Origin: an uncultured Clostridia bacterium
GTDB taxonomy: Bacteria > Bacillota > Clostridia > TANB77 > CAG-508
Reading direction: 5' to 3'
Length of the DNA stretch: 47,019 bases
Assembly (NCBI GenBank): GCA_947630065.1
Contig: CANRGE010000011.1
Location: 1-47,019, forward strand
The position numbers were made by a program, and so were the translations under genes. Under the pieces are notes generated by a model. The model made no database searches, had not been told where the DNA came from, and saw only the letters and a program-made list of their open reading frames with translations. This document shows positions 10,238 through 19,398 of this stretch, one piece after another (positions within the stretch are counted from its first letter, which is position 1; each line of letters starts with the position of its first letter).

Positions 10238-10266
10238 ATTATAGCATAATTATTTCTTATTCTCAA
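10238..10266 (-). promoter_or_regulatory. Sigma-A promoter of the large RNA
   Basis: Minus strand TTGAGA (10261-10266), 17-bp spacer, TATAAT (10238-10243). The start is predicted near 10231, about 30 nt before the first conserved-looking RNA segment. Confidence 0.8.
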
Positions 10267-10384
10267 AAACTAATTTTCTAAAATTACTTATATTTACCAA
10301 AAATTAGTTTTTATAAAGTTAAATTGTAAATTATCTTTATTATTTTGTTTTATAACTCTTTTTTTCTTTGTTTTTCTTTGTTTT

Positions 10385-11326
10385 TTACATGTAAGTTTTT
10401 ATTAATTTCATGTTTCCTTGTATTTCATATTTTCCCATATTAGATGGTATAATAAAGCTATCTCCTATTTTTAAATCATATGTCTTTTCACTTGTTTTTA
10501 TTGTTCCTGCACCTTCAATTACATTATATGCATAAAATGTATTAATATTTGATTCATCTTTATAATTATTATTTATATCTATTTTTTCTACATTAAACTT
10601 TTCATCTTTTAAAATAGTTTCATTAGTATTTTCTTTGGAATGATATATTTGTGGTTTATTATCTAAATTTATTACTTGTAAGGCTTTTTCTTTATGTAGC
10701 TCTCGTGGTTTATTATTAAATTTTCTATTCCAATCAAATACTCTATACGTTAAATTACTATTTTGTTGAATTTCGCAAATTAATATTCCTCCCATAATAG
10801 CATGTATAGTTCCTGCTTTTATATAAATATAATCTCCTTTTTTTACATCTATATAGTTTAAATATTTTTCTATTTCATCATTTTCTATAATTTGTTTTAA
10901 AGGTTTATCTAAATTTTTAAGTCCACAGACTAATTTAGAATTTTCTTCGCAATCTATTATATACCATAATTCGTTTTTTCCATTAGAATTTTCGAATTGT
11001 TTTGCATAGTTATCATCTGGATGTACTTGCACAGATAAATTTTCTTCTGCATCTATAAATTTAATTAAAATAGGAAATTCATCTAATTCCATAGCTTTTT
11101 TCCCAAATATTTTTTCTTTTAATTTTACGTCATCATATATTTCTGATAAAGTCTTTCCACTAAATTCTCCATTTTTTATTATGCTTTTTCCATTTTCATT
11201 TGTAGAAACTTCCCAACTTTCTGCTATTTTTTCTAAATTACTATCTTTTTTATTAAACTTTTCTTTTAAAGATGTTCCTCCCCAAATGTAATTTTTGTAT
11301 TCTGGTTTTAAGAATAATATTTCCAT
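10385..11326 (-). CDS. manA: Mannose-6-phosphate isomerase, class I
   Basis: 313 aa, normal for the short Firmicute type. The N terminus Y-I-W-G-G-T-S-L-K-E is typical. Zinc ligands are visible in Q-V-H-P-D-D (about residues 97-102), E-L-W-Y-I-I and G-T-I-H-A-I. Interconverts mannose-6-phosphate and fructose-6-phosphate in the cytosol for mannose use or GDP-mannose supply. Its start lies 19 nt from the structured repeat at 11345-11478, which may therefore sit in its leader. Convergent with nothing; divergent from spoVT. Confidence 0.93.
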   Translation of the reverse strand: MEILFLKPEYKNYIWGGTSLKEKFNKKDSNLEKIAESWEVSTNENGKSIIKNGEFSGKTLSEIYDDVKLKEKIFGKKAMELDEFPILIKFIDAEENLSVQVHPDDNYAKQFENSNGKNELWYIIDCEENSKLVCGLKNLDKPLKQIIENDEIEKYLNYIDVKKGDYIYIKAGTIHAIMGGILICEIQQNSNLTYRVFDWNRKFNNKPRELHKEKALQVINLDNKPQIYHSKENTNETILKDEKFNVEKIDINNNYKDESNINTFYAYNVIEGAGTIKTSEKTYDLKIGDSFIIPSNMGKYEIQGNMKLIKTYM

Positions 11327-11344
11327 AATTTTAGTCCTTTCTAA

Positions 11345-11478
11345 AGAACAAATCTCGCTTCGCGAGACCTTTTCTCTACATCTTAAAGTTTGCTATCTAA
11401 ATTCAAGGTCTCAAAGAAGCGTAAAGATTTGTTGACGCGAAAATTTACAAGGTAAATTTTCTGTGCAATGTTATTTTT
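11345..11478 (+). repeat. Dispersed structured repeat, family 2, copy 1
   Basis: 134 bp, over 95% identical to 22636-22770. It folds on itself: AACAAATCT pairs with AGATTTGTT, enclosing the hairpin TCTCG-CTTCG-CGAGA and the long-range pair GAGACC/GGTCTC. A second hairpin AAAATTTAC/GTAAATTTT follows, and the unit ends TGTGCAATGTTATTTTT. It fills the manA-spoVT divergent region. Its tail alone recurs at 19381-19397. Confidence 0.88.
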
Positions 11479-11587
11479 CTATTTTTATACATTTTATTTT
11501 ATTCTTTTTAATTTTGTCAAATTTATGCATAATTTTCTTCTTAACACAAATAATAAGTTTAAACAAAAATTTAAAGGAGGGAAAAAA

Positions 11588-12142
11588 TTGAAAGCAACAG
11601 GTGTCGTAAGAAGAATAGATGATTTAGGTAGAATTGTAATCCCTAAAGAAATTAGAAAAACATTAAGAATAAAAGAGGGAGATCCTTTAGAAATATTTAC
11701 AGATAAAGAAGGAGAAATAATATTAAAAAAATACTCTCCTATAGGAGAATTATCAGAATTTGCTACAGGTTATGCTGAAACATTAGCTAAAACTACAGGA
11801 CATATTGCATGTATAACAGATAAAGATACTGTAATTGCTATTTCTGGTGGTTCTAAAAAAGAATTTTTAGAACAAGATTTAAGTAAAGAATTAGAACAAT
11901 TGTTAGAAGATAAAGAAGTTTATACAAGTAGTCAAAATAACGAAGTATCAATTCCTATAACAAAAAATGATAATAAAGAAAGACGATATAATTCTCAAGT
12001 TGTATATCCAATTATATCTCAAGGAGATGTAATTGGAAGTGTAATATTACTTTCAAAAGATGTTAATACCAAAATGGGAGACACAGAATTAAAACTTGTT
12101 CAATCTGCTGCTGGTTTCTTAAGCAGTCAAATGGAAATATAA
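11588..12142 (+). CDS. spoVT: Stage V sporulation regulator SpoVT (AbrB-type N terminus, GAF-like C terminus)
   Basis: 184 aa from TTG 11588, chosen because AAAGGAGG lies 7 nt upstream; the frame extending left to 11468 is not translated sequence. The N-terminal swapped-hairpin DNA-binding domain reads T-G-V-V-R-R-I-D-D-L-G-R-I-V-I-P-K-E-I-R, almost identical to Bacillus SpoVT. The C-terminal GAF-like domain contains A-I-S-G-G-S-K-K-E-F and ends A-A-G-F-L-S-S-Q-M-E. In bacilli it tunes sigma-G forespore genes. Its presence suggests a spore-forming lineage. Confidence 0.93.
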   Translation: MKATGVVRRIDDLGRIVIPKEIRKTLRIKEGDPLEIFTDKEGEIILKKYSPIGELSEFATGYAETLAKTTGHIACITDKDTVIAISGGSKKEFLEQDLSKELEQLLEDKEVYTSSQNNEVSIPITKNDNKERRYNSQVVYPIISQGDVIGSVILLSKDVNTKMGDTELKLVQSAAGFLSSQMEI

Positions 12143-12154
12143 TAATTTTTATAT

Positions 12155-12196
12155 AATGTAAAAGCTAGGAATTTAAAAACTCCTAGCTTTTACATT
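12155..12196. terminator. Bidirectional terminator between spoVT and the glucosaminidase-like gene
   Basis: AATGTAAAAGCTAGGA pairs with TCCTAGCTTTTACATT. The two genes converge on it. Confidence 0.85.
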
Positions 12197-12200
12197 ATTT

Positions 12201-12950
12201 TTATACAATTTTACTCATACAAGTATATATTAAATTAACCCATCCCGCTTCTGGACAGAAGTATTTCTGTACACTTGATAAAGTTTTTCCACAGTAGAAT
12301 GGTCCGTCTTCACTTAAGTATTTATTGTGTAGTAATTTTGCTGCTGATTCTAGACCTTTTTCAGTTGATGAGAATTTTATTAATTTTCCATTTGACATCA
12401 TACTTATATAGTTATTTGTTCTTCTATGATTTTGTGCTATATCCCATCCAGATTCTCCTGCTATTAATCCACAGAAAAATATTTCGTTTAATTCATATTC
12501 TTGACATAAATCATAGATTAAATCACTATTGTTATAAAAGAAATTTGATGTATCGTATTTTAAATTTTTTATTAATTTTTTAAAATCTTCTTTTGATATT
12601 CCACATGTTTTTGTTAAGTCCATATTTTTTGAAATTTTAATTTCTTCTATAGATTTATACTCTACTTTTTCCTTTCTTTCTGCTATATCTCTTGTTGTTA
12701 CTTTTACCTTTCTTTCATAATTTTTTGCTATTTCTACTTCTTCTTGTTTTTTCTCCTCTGTTTGCTTTTCTTCAATTTGTTGTTTGCCTTCTTTTATTTC
12801 TGGTTCTGTAACATTTAAAGCTAAACTTGTTGTTTCTACAGCATAAGATTTTACTGTAAAAACTTGAACATATGCTACTACTGTTGTAAGTATTAAAAAT
12901 ACTGATACAAGTCGTTTAACACACAGCGCATACTCCTTATTATTATTCAT
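12201..12950 (-). CDS. Exported glucosaminidase-like cell-wall protein
   Basis: 249 aa from ATG 12950 (AAAGG 9 nt upstream). Signal peptide: C-V-K-R, then a hydrophobic stretch to about residue 35. Residues 45-110 are a charged Glu/Lys-rich linker. The C-terminal 130 residues look like the lysozyme-fold glucosaminidase family: F-F-C-G-L-I-A-G-E-S-G-W (catalytic Glu candidate), N-N-Y-I-S-M, then F-S-S-T-E-K-G-L-E-S-A-A-K-L-L and a final G-W-V-N-L-I-Y. It should act on peptidoglycan outside the cell. The linker's role is unknown. Confidence 0.68.
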   Translation of the reverse strand: MNNNKEYALCVKRLVSVFLILTTVVAYVQVFTVKSYAVETTSLALNVTEPEIKEGKQQIEEKQTEEKKQEEVEIAKNYERKVKVTTRDIAERKEKVEYKSIEEIKISKNMDLTKTCGISKEDFKKLIKNLKYDTSNFFYNNSDLIYDLCQEYELNEIFFCGLIAGESGWDIAQNHRRTNNYISMMSNGKLIKFSSTEKGLESAAKLLHNKYLSEDGPFYCGKTLSSVQKYFCPEAGWVNLIYTCMSKIV

Positions 12951-13076
12951 TTTTAACATCCTTTCCAATATGTTTTACACATATCAATTATTAATTATAC
13001 CATATTTTACCTATTTAGTCAAATTTTGGTAAATTTTCGTGTATTTTTAGGTTGTTAAAATTGAATTTTTGTTATT

Positions 13077-13412
13077 TTATAACGGGTTGCTACTCAATTT
13101 AATAATCAAGTCAATATTGTCATCTTTTGCAGCTTTATTTTTTCTTATTGCTCCACATTTTTTACATTTGTGTATTATTATATATCCTTTTTTAGAGTCT
13201 ATTTCCATGCTCACAGGTTCTAAATCACCATGACAAGTTTCTTGCCTGTCTCCAGGATTTATATCTACATGTTTTGAATGTAAGCAATATGGGCAATGGT
13301 TTCTACTTGTATATCCTAATTTAGATACTTTTTTTCCACAATTGCTACAAATAAATTCTTCATCTTTTTGTGTAAATCTACTTATATGTGTTTCTTCCCT
13401 TTTATTCTTCAA
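13077..13412 (-). CDS. RNHCP-domain zinc-ribbon protein
   Basis: 111 aa. It contains the family signature R-N-H-C-P-Y-C-L-H-S-K-H-V-D followed by N-P-G-D-R, and two more Cys pairs (C-S-N-C, C-K-K-C) that suggest zinc binding. The start is TTG 13412: GGAGG lies 8 nt upstream inside the end of the preceding gene, with an 11-nt overlap, so the two are translationally coupled. Function of the family is unknown. Confidence 0.85.
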   Translation of the reverse strand: MKNKREETHISRFTQKDEEFICSNCGKKVSKLGYTSRNHCPYCLHSKHVDINPGDRQETCHGDLEPVSMEIDSKKGYIIIHKCKKCGAIRKNKAAKDDNIDLIIKLSSNPL

Positions 13413-15042
13413 AAGTGCTTCCTCCTATAAATTCTCGTAATAATGATGTTTTTGGTATTTCATCTTCTGGTATAGATTTAAAATATGATAGTAAATTTTT
13501 TATTCTTAGTGCTTCTGAATATTCGGCATCTGTTTCTTTAATTTCATCCAACAATGGTATTGCATAATTTTTTAGTACTCCTAATTCATATATTAATGAT
13601 GAATTAAACATACTATCTGCTTGTTCTTGATATGGATAAATATATCTCTCTTCTCCTCTATTTACAGAATACCACATTTTAATTGTATGTTTTGCATCAT
13701 AACTTCTAAATTGATTATCTCTTACTATTCTTCTTATTAAACGAGTATCTGTTGTAGATATTCTATTATAATAGTCTATATTTAGCACAGTTAATGCACT
13801 TATATATATTTTATATTTTTGAGATGCTGCTATTGATGATGTTAGCCTATCATTTAAGCAGTGTATTCCTTCTATAACTAATATATCATTTTTTCCTAGT
13901 TTCATTGTTTTGCCTGTATATATTTTTGTTCCTACTTTAAAATCAAATGTTGGAACTTTAATTTCTTCTCCATTTAATAATTGTACTAAATGTTTATTAA
14001 ATAAATCTAAATCAAGTGCTTCTATACATTCAAAATCGTAATTGCCAAACTCATCTCTTGGTGTATCTGCTCTTTCTACAAAATAATTATCTACTGATAT
14101 AGTTAATGGATTTAATCCATTTAGTTTTAATTGTGTTGCTAATTTTTTAGCAAATGTAGTTTTTCCAGAAGACGATGGGCCTGCTATTAATACCATTTTT
14201 ACGTCTTTATTTTTTACTATATTATCTGCAATTTCTACTATTTTTTTATCGTGTAAGCTTTCAGATAACAAAATTGCTTCTTTTCCATTATCTCTTTCAA
14301 CTTCTCTATTTAATTTGTAAATTGTATTTATTCCTATAAACTTATATATGTCTTCATATTCTTGTAGTGTAGATAATAATTTTTTATTTTCAATAAAAGG
14401 TGCCAATTGTCCTGGTGTTTTCCAATTTGGATATCTTACTATAAATCCATTCCTATATTTTAATATATCAAAAACTTGTGTATAGGATGTTGATATTGGC
14501 ATTGTTCCAAAAAAATAATTATAATAGTCTTCGCAAAAATGAAGTGCTGCTCCTTCTTCATGTTCTTTATCTAATTGTATTTTTCCTTTTAAAGTTTTCT
14601 CTTTTGCATAAAATTCTTCTGCTTCTTCTCTAGTCATTTTTACTTCTCTAATAGGCAAATCTTTATTTATTATTTCTTTCATATATTTTCTCACATTGCC
14701 TATCATTTCTTCTGTTACGTTTTCATTTTCTAATTCACAAAACATTGAATTTGATAATTGATAATTCACTAAAATTAAAGAATTTGGATATAATTCATTA
14801 AATGCTTTTGACATAATATACATTATTCCTCTTATGTATATCATCATACCATCTTTAGAATTTAAATCTATTAGCTCTATTGTGCAATCTTTTTCTATTT
14901 CGTAATTTAAACTTTCTATCTTATTATCACATTTTATTGCCATAACTTTTTGTTTAGCATTTTTTATTTCATCTGCTAGTAAATCTTTTACTTTTGTGCC
15001 TTTTTCAGCTTCATATATTTTTTCCTTAAATTTAATTTTCAT
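13402..15042 (-). CDS. TGS-domain nucleoside (uridine) kinase fusion
   Basis: 546 aa. Residues 1-60 form a TGS/ubiquitin-like domain. About 60-240 resemble the second additional domain of threonyl-tRNA synthetase (H-E-E-G-A-A-L-H-F, Y-P-N-W). From about 285 a uridine kinase/phosphoribulokinase P-loop kinase begins: Walker A G-P-S-S-S-G-K-T-T, then S-V-D-N-Y-F and E-G-I-H-C-L-N. This fusion is widespread in clostridia. The kinase presumably phosphorylates a pyrimidine nucleoside; what the ThrRS-like part senses or binds is not known. Divergent from asd. Confidence 0.85.
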   Translation of the reverse strand: MKIKFKEKIYEAEKGTKVKDLLADEIKNAKQKVMAIKCDNKIESLNYEIEKDCTIELIDLNSKDGMMIYIRGIMYIMSKAFNELYPNSLILVNYQLSNSMFCELENENVTEEMIGNVRKYMKEIINKDLPIREVKMTREEAEEFYAKEKTLKGKIQLDKEHEEGAALHFCEDYYNYFFGTMPISTSYTQVFDILKYRNGFIVRYPNWKTPGQLAPFIENKKLLSTLQEYEDIYKFIGINTIYKLNREVERDNGKEAILLSESLHDKKIVEIADNIVKNKDVKMVLIAGPSSSGKTTFAKKLATQLKLNGLNPLTISVDNYFVERADTPRDEFGNYDFECIEALDLDLFNKHLVQLLNGEEIKVPTFDFKVGTKIYTGKTMKLGKNDILVIEGIHCLNDRLTSSIAASQKYKIYISALTVLNIDYYNRISTTDTRLIRRIVRDNQFRSYDAKHTIKMWYSVNRGEERYIYPYQEQADSMFNSSLIYELGVLKNYAIPLLDEIKETDAEYSEALRIKNLLSYFKSIPEDEIPKTSLLREFIGGSTFEE

Positions 15043-15228
15043 ATATAATCACATTCCTTTTTTATATAAACTTTTCTAGACTTTTTTATTTTATATCTTA
15101 TATTTATTTTAGTCAATCTTTTAATTTTTTATTTCATTTTTTCCTTTTATGTCATATAATATGTACGTAAGTTATAGAAAGTATAATTATAATTTCTATT
15201 CTTTGTTTAAAAGAAGGTGTTATAATCT

Positions 15229-16227
15229 ATGAAAGACAAAACATATAAGTTAGCGGTTGTTGGTGCTACCGGCCTTGTAGGGCAAACTGCACTAAAAGTA
15301 TTAGAAGAGAAAAAATTACCAATCTCTGAATATGTATTTTTTGCTTCTTCTAAATCTAAAGGTAAAACTATACAATTTATGGGAAAGGATTATGTTGTTA
15401 GAGAATTAACTGAAAATTCTTTTGATGAAGGATTTGATTTTGCAATTTTCTCTGCCGGTGGAGAAACTTCTAAAAAATATTCACCTATAGCTGCTTCAAA
15501 AGGTTGTATTGTTGTTGACAATAGCAGTGCTTTTAGAATGGATAAAGATGTTCCTTTAGTTGTTCCAGAAGTTAATGCAAGCGAAATATCTAAAAATCAT
15601 GGAATTATTGCTAACCCTAATTGTTCTACAATACAAGCTGTTGTTCCTTTAAAAGTCCTTGACGATAAATACAAAATCAAAAGAATTGTATATTCTACTT
15701 ATCAAGCTGTTTCTGGAGCTGGATGGAAAGGCATTACAGATCTTAATAATACTATGAAGGGATTAGCTCCATCAAAGTTTCCATATCCTATTTTTAACAA
15801 TTGCTTACCACAAATTGATGTATTTTTGGATAATGGTTATACAAAAGAAGAAGAAAAAATGATTAACGAAACACGAAAAATATTAGGAAATGAAGATTTG
15901 AACATAACAGCAACTACTGTCAGAGTTCCAGTTATGAATTGTCATAGTGAAAGTATTAATATAGAATTTGAAAATAGTTTTGAATTAGATGAAGTTTTTG
16001 ATTTATTAAAAAACTCTCCTGGAATTATAGTTATGGATGATATAAAAAATAGTGTCTATCCTCTTGCAACAATTGCTTCTGGGCATAATGAAGTTTATGT
16101 TGGAAGAATTAGACGAGATTTTAGTATAAAAAATGGACTAAATTTATGGGTTGTTGCAGATAATGTTCGTAAAGGTGCTGCAACTAATGCTATTCAAATA
16201 GTTGAGGAATTAATAAAATTAGGGTAA
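15229..16227 (+). CDS. asd: Aspartate-semialdehyde dehydrogenase
   Basis: 332 aa. NADP-binding V-V-G-A-T-G-L-V-G-Q-T at the N terminus; active-site Cys in N-P-N-C-S-T-I-Q (about residue 130); G-A-G-W-K-G; and catalytic His in N-C-H-S-E-S (about 242). Reduces aspartyl phosphate to aspartate semialdehyde for lysine, diaminopimelate, threonine and methionine. AAGGTG precedes the ATG. No lysine riboswitch is seen in the 186-bp upstream gap, and the other pathway genes are elsewhere. Confidence 0.95.
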   Translation: MKDKTYKLAVVGATGLVGQTALKVLEEKKLPISEYVFFASSKSKGKTIQFMGKDYVVRELTENSFDEGFDFAIFSAGGETSKKYSPIAASKGCIVVDNSSAFRMDKDVPLVVPEVNASEISKNHGIIANPNCSTIQAVVPLKVLDDKYKIKRIVYSTYQAVSGAGWKGITDLNNTMKGLAPSKFPYPIFNNCLPQIDVFLDNGYTKEEEKMINETRKILGNEDLNITATTVRVPVMNCHSESINIEFENSFELDEVFDLLKNSPGIIVMDDIKNSVYPLATIASGHNEVYVGRIRRDFSIKNGLNLWVVADNVRKGAATNAIQIVEELIKLG

Positions 16228-16230
16228 AAA

Positions 16231-16264
16231 AGTTTTCCAAAGGCATGCCTTTGGAAAACTTTTT
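16231..16264 (+). terminator. Intrinsic terminator of asd
   Basis: A 30-bp perfect palindrome centred on GGCATGCC with arms AGTTTTCCAAAGGCA, followed by T5. It also lies directly past the 3' end of the minus-strand tRNA and may serve both. Confidence 0.88.
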
Positions 16265-16271
16265 AATTTAG

Positions 16272-16346
16272 TGGCTGGGGCACTGTGATTCGAACACAGG
16301 AATGTCGGAGTCAGAGTCCGATGCCTTACCGCTTGGCGATGCCCCA
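16272..16346 (-). tRNA. tRNA-Gln (anticodon CTG)
   Basis: 75 nt with encoded CCA. Acceptor TGGGGCA/TGCCCCA, D stem GCC/GGC, anticodon stem TCGGA/TCCGA with loop CTCTGAC, T arm CTGTG-TTCGAAT-CACAG, discriminator G. It closely follows the Bacillus tRNA-Gln pattern, but with CTG instead of TTG. Its first 16 nt are duplicated upstream (see 16449-16492). Confidence 0.95.
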
Positions 16347-16492
16347 ATATTTTCTTATTTTTTAGTCACGAGCTAGTCACTTACCAGCGACTCGCTTCGC
16401 TCGCTGCATACTGTGGCTGTAAGTCGCTTTGCTCCAACAGCCTCAGCAGCTTGGCGATGCCCCAATATTTTCTTATTTTTTAGTCACGAGCT
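16331..16492 (-). repeat. 44-bp direct repeat including the tRNA-Gln 5' end, around a GC-rich insert
   Basis: 16331-16374 and 16449-16492 are identical over 44 bp: the first 16 nt of the tRNA plus 28 nt of upstream DNA. The 74 bp between them is GC-rich with stems (GCGACTCGCTTCGCTCGC; GGCTGT/ACAGCC). Because the tRNA is on the minus strand, the extra copy lies upstream and could place a truncated tRNA 5' end in the precursor. It looks like a small insertion or excision scar. Confidence 0.9.
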
Positions 16493-16524
16493 TAGTTTTC
16501 TTACCCCTATAATAAATATATATT

Positions 16525-16562
16525 AATCTAAAATAGGAAATTTTATTTTCCTATTTTAGATT
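16525..16562 (-). terminator. Terminator of ileS
   Basis: AATCTAAAATAGGAAA pairs with TTTCCTATTTTAGATT around 6 nt, 10 nt past the ileS stop. Confidence 0.75.
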
Positions 16563-16571
16563 ATATCATTT

Positions 16572-19343
16572 TTATTCTAAATTTTCACTACATCTTTTGC
16601 ATATTGTTGGATTTTCTTTATCTTGTCCTACTGTTTCTGAATACATCCAGCATCTTTCACATTTTTCGCCTTTTGCTACTTCTACTTTTATTCCTATTTT
16701 AGCTTCTTCATCTTTTCTAGAGTTTTTAATTACTTCTACCCCTGATACTATAAATACAGTCATTAATAAGTCTTCCATTGGTTTTAAGAATTCATAATTT
16801 TCACCATCTGCATATAATGTTACTTTTGCATTTAATGAATGTCCTATTATTTTTTCTGCTCTGGCTAATTCTAATTCTTTTGCTACATCTTCTTTTAATT
16901 CTATTATTTTATCCCATTTTTTTGATATTTCTTCGTTATCGTATTTAGAATTTGCTTCTGGCCACTCACTTAACATTACACTTTCTGTATTTTCTCCTTT
17001 TTTATGTGGCATAAATTCCCATATTTCTTCTGCTGTGAAACATGTCATTGGTGCTAATATTCTTACAAGTGCTGATAGTATTTCGTACATTGTTGTTTGT
17101 GCTGCTCTTCTTTCTATAGAAGATTTTTTGTAAGTATATAGTCTATCTTTTATTATATCTAGATATAAATTGCTCATATCTGTTACGCAGAAGTTATTTA
17201 ATGCTCTATATGCATCATGAAAATCATATGTTTCATATGCTTTCGTACAATCTTTTATTAATTTATTTAATTTTGTTAGTGCCCATTTGTCTATTTCTTG
17301 TAATTGCTCATATGGTACTGGATTTTCTACATCATAGTCTGATATATTTCCTAAGATGTATCTTGCTGTATTTCTTATTTTTCTATATACTTCTGTTACT
17401 TGTTTTATTATGTTTTTAGATATACTTACATCTGATTTGTAATCTGAAGATAATACCCATAATCTTAGTACATCTGCTCCTGCATCTTTTATTATTTCTT
17501 GTGGTGCTATAACATTTCCTATTGATTTAGACATTTTTCTTCCTTGTTCATCTACTGTATATCCATGTGTTAGAACTTCTTTATATGGAGCTTTTCCTTT
17601 TGTTGCTATAGATGTTAATAGTGATGATTGGAACCAACCTCTATATTGGTCACTACCTTCTAAGTATAAATCTGGCTCTGGTAGTCCTCTTTCTGCTACA
17701 ACTGATTCGTGTGTTGAACCTGAATCGAACCACACATCCATAATATCTGTTTCTTTTTTAAATTCTGTACAACCACATTTTGCACATTTTGCTCCTTTTG
17801 GCATTAATTCTTCTTCTGATAATTCATACCATGCATTAGTTCCATGTTCGTGTACTATTTCTTGTATTTTTTTCAAGCTTTCTTCTGTTACATATTCTGC
17901 TTCACAGTTTTTACAATAGAAAATTGGTATTGGTACACCCCATGTACGTTGTCTTGAAATACACCAATCGTTTCTATCTTCTAGCATTTTTGTAATTCTT
18001 TCTTCTCCCCAAGCAGGATACCATTTTACTGTTTTTACTGCTTCTAAAGTTTGTTTCCTAAATCCATCTACAGATGCAAACCATTGACTTGTAGCTCTAT
18101 ATATTACTGGTTTTTTACATCTCCAACAATGTGGATATGAGTGCATTACATCTTTTGCAGCTAATAAATAATTATGTTCAGCTAACCAATTTATTATTTC
18201 TTTATCTGATTTTGCATAATACATTCCTGCAAATGGTCCTGCTTCTTCTGTTTGATGTCCTTTTGCATCTACAGTTACTACTATGTCTAATCCATTTTTT
18301 AGTCCGCACAAGTAGTCTTCTTTACCATATCCTGGTGCTGTATGAACTGCTCCTGTACCTGTACCTAATTCAACTAAAATTGTATCATCACTTCCTAATA
18401 CAACTCTAGAAGTTCTATCTAGAAATGGATGTTTACATATTACTCCTTCTAATTCTTTTGCTTGGAAAACTTTTTCTACATTATATTCTTTAATGTCAGC
18501 TATTTGCATCACTTTATCTACAAGCTCATTTGCTATAATATATTTTTCTTTCCCTGCATTTACTATAGCATAATCAAAATCTGGTCCAATTGTAATTCCC
18601 ATATTTCCTGGTAATGTCCATGGAGTTGTTGTCCATATTACAAAATATGTGTTTTCTTTATCGAATAATCCTTTTGAATCTTCTACTGGGAATTTTACAT
18701 ATGCTGTATGTGAATTTATGTCTTTATATTCTATTTCAGCTTCTGCTAAAGCTGTTTCACAGTCTGTACACCAATAAACAGGTTTTAATCCTTTATATAT
18801 ATAACCTTTTTTATACATATCTGCAAAAACACCAATTTGTTTTGCTTCTACTTGTGGTTGATATGTTATATATGGATTTTCCCAATCTCCTAATACACCT
18901 AGTCTTTTAAATCCTTCTATTTGCTTATCTTTATAGTCCATTGTGAATTTTTTACAAGTATCTCTAAATTGTGTTACTGGTATTTCGTCTCTATTTAATC
19001 CTAATTTTTCTATTGCCTTTTTTTCTGTTGGCATACCATGAGTATCAAAGCCTGGTATATATGGACTATAAAAACCTTGTAATGTTTTATATCTTACTAT
19101 AGTATCTTTTAATATTTTATTTAGGGCGTGACCTATATGAATTTCTCCATTTGCATATGGTGGTCCATCATGTAAAATGAAACTCTTATGTCCTTCGTTT
19201 TTCTTTAACATTTTTTCGTATAAACCATTTTCAAATACTTTTTCTAGTATTTTTGGTTCATTTTCTGGTAAATTTGCTCTCATTGGAAAGTCTGTTTTTG
19301 GCAAATTAAGTGTTTTTCCATAATCCTTTTTTTCTTCACACAT
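16572..19343 (-). CDS. ileS: Isoleucyl-tRNA synthetase
   Basis: 923 aa, full length. Class I signatures G-E-I-H-I-G-H-A-L-N (about residue 65) and R-K-M-S-K-S-I-G-N (about 605). The CP1 editing domain between them has T-T-T-P-W-T-L. The C-terminal zinc finger is C-E-R-C-W ... C-K-R-C. Start ATG 19343 with a GGGGG ribosome site. Controlled by the T-box leader at 19434-19680. Confidence 0.96.
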   Translation of the reverse strand: MCEEKKDYGKTLNLPKTDFPMRANLPENEPKILEKVFENGLYEKMLKKNEGHKSFILHDGPPYANGEIHIGHALNKILKDTIVRYKTLQGFYSPYIPGFDTHGMPTEKKAIEKLGLNRDEIPVTQFRDTCKKFTMDYKDKQIEGFKRLGVLGDWENPYITYQPQVEAKQIGVFADMYKKGYIYKGLKPVYWCTDCETALAEAEIEYKDINSHTAYVKFPVEDSKGLFDKENTYFVIWTTTPWTLPGNMGITIGPDFDYAIVNAGKEKYIIANELVDKVMQIADIKEYNVEKVFQAKELEGVICKHPFLDRTSRVVLGSDDTILVELGTGTGAVHTAPGYGKEDYLCGLKNGLDIVVTVDAKGHQTEEAGPFAGMYYAKSDKEIINWLAEHNYLLAAKDVMHSYPHCWRCKKPVIYRATSQWFASVDGFRKQTLEAVKTVKWYPAWGEERITKMLEDRNDWCISRQRTWGVPIPIFYCKNCEAEYVTEESLKKIQEIVHEHGTNAWYELSEEELMPKGAKCAKCGCTEFKKETDIMDVWFDSGSTHESVVAERGLPEPDLYLEGSDQYRGWFQSSLLTSIATKGKAPYKEVLTHGYTVDEQGRKMSKSIGNVIAPQEIIKDAGADVLRLWVLSSDYKSDVSISKNIIKQVTEVYRKIRNTARYILGNISDYDVENPVPYEQLQEIDKWALTKLNKLIKDCTKAYETYDFHDAYRALNNFCVTDMSNLYLDIIKDRLYTYKKSSIERRAAQTTMYEILSALVRILAPMTCFTAEEIWEFMPHKKGENTESVMLSEWPEANSKYDNEEISKKWDKIIELKEDVAKELELARAEKIIGHSLNAKVTLYADGENYEFLKPMEDLLMTVFIVSGVEVIKNSRKDEEAKIGIKVEVAKGEKCERCWMYSETVGQDKENPTICKRCSENLE

Positions 19344-19398
19344 TTTATATTCCCCCTTATTATTTATTAATTTATATACATGTGCAATGTTATTTTTT

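Noticed and set aside
9637..10384. tmRNA, RNase P RNA, SRP RNA or 6S RNA as the identity of the large intergenic RNA
   Set aside because: The RNase P motif GAGGAAAGTCC, the SRP GGAAGCAGC-type loop and a tmRNA tRNA-like end are all missing. The length and the OapA-like gene fit OLE better.
11468..11587. Extended N terminus of SpoVT from ATG 11468
   Set aside because: AAAGGAGG sits directly before TTG 11588, from which the protein aligns with SpoVT; the upstream codons are AT-rich leader and overlap repeat family 2.
15043..15228. Lysine riboswitch upstream of asd
   Set aside because: The 186-bp gap is too short and lacks the conserved L-box core; only AT-rich promoter-like sequence is visible.
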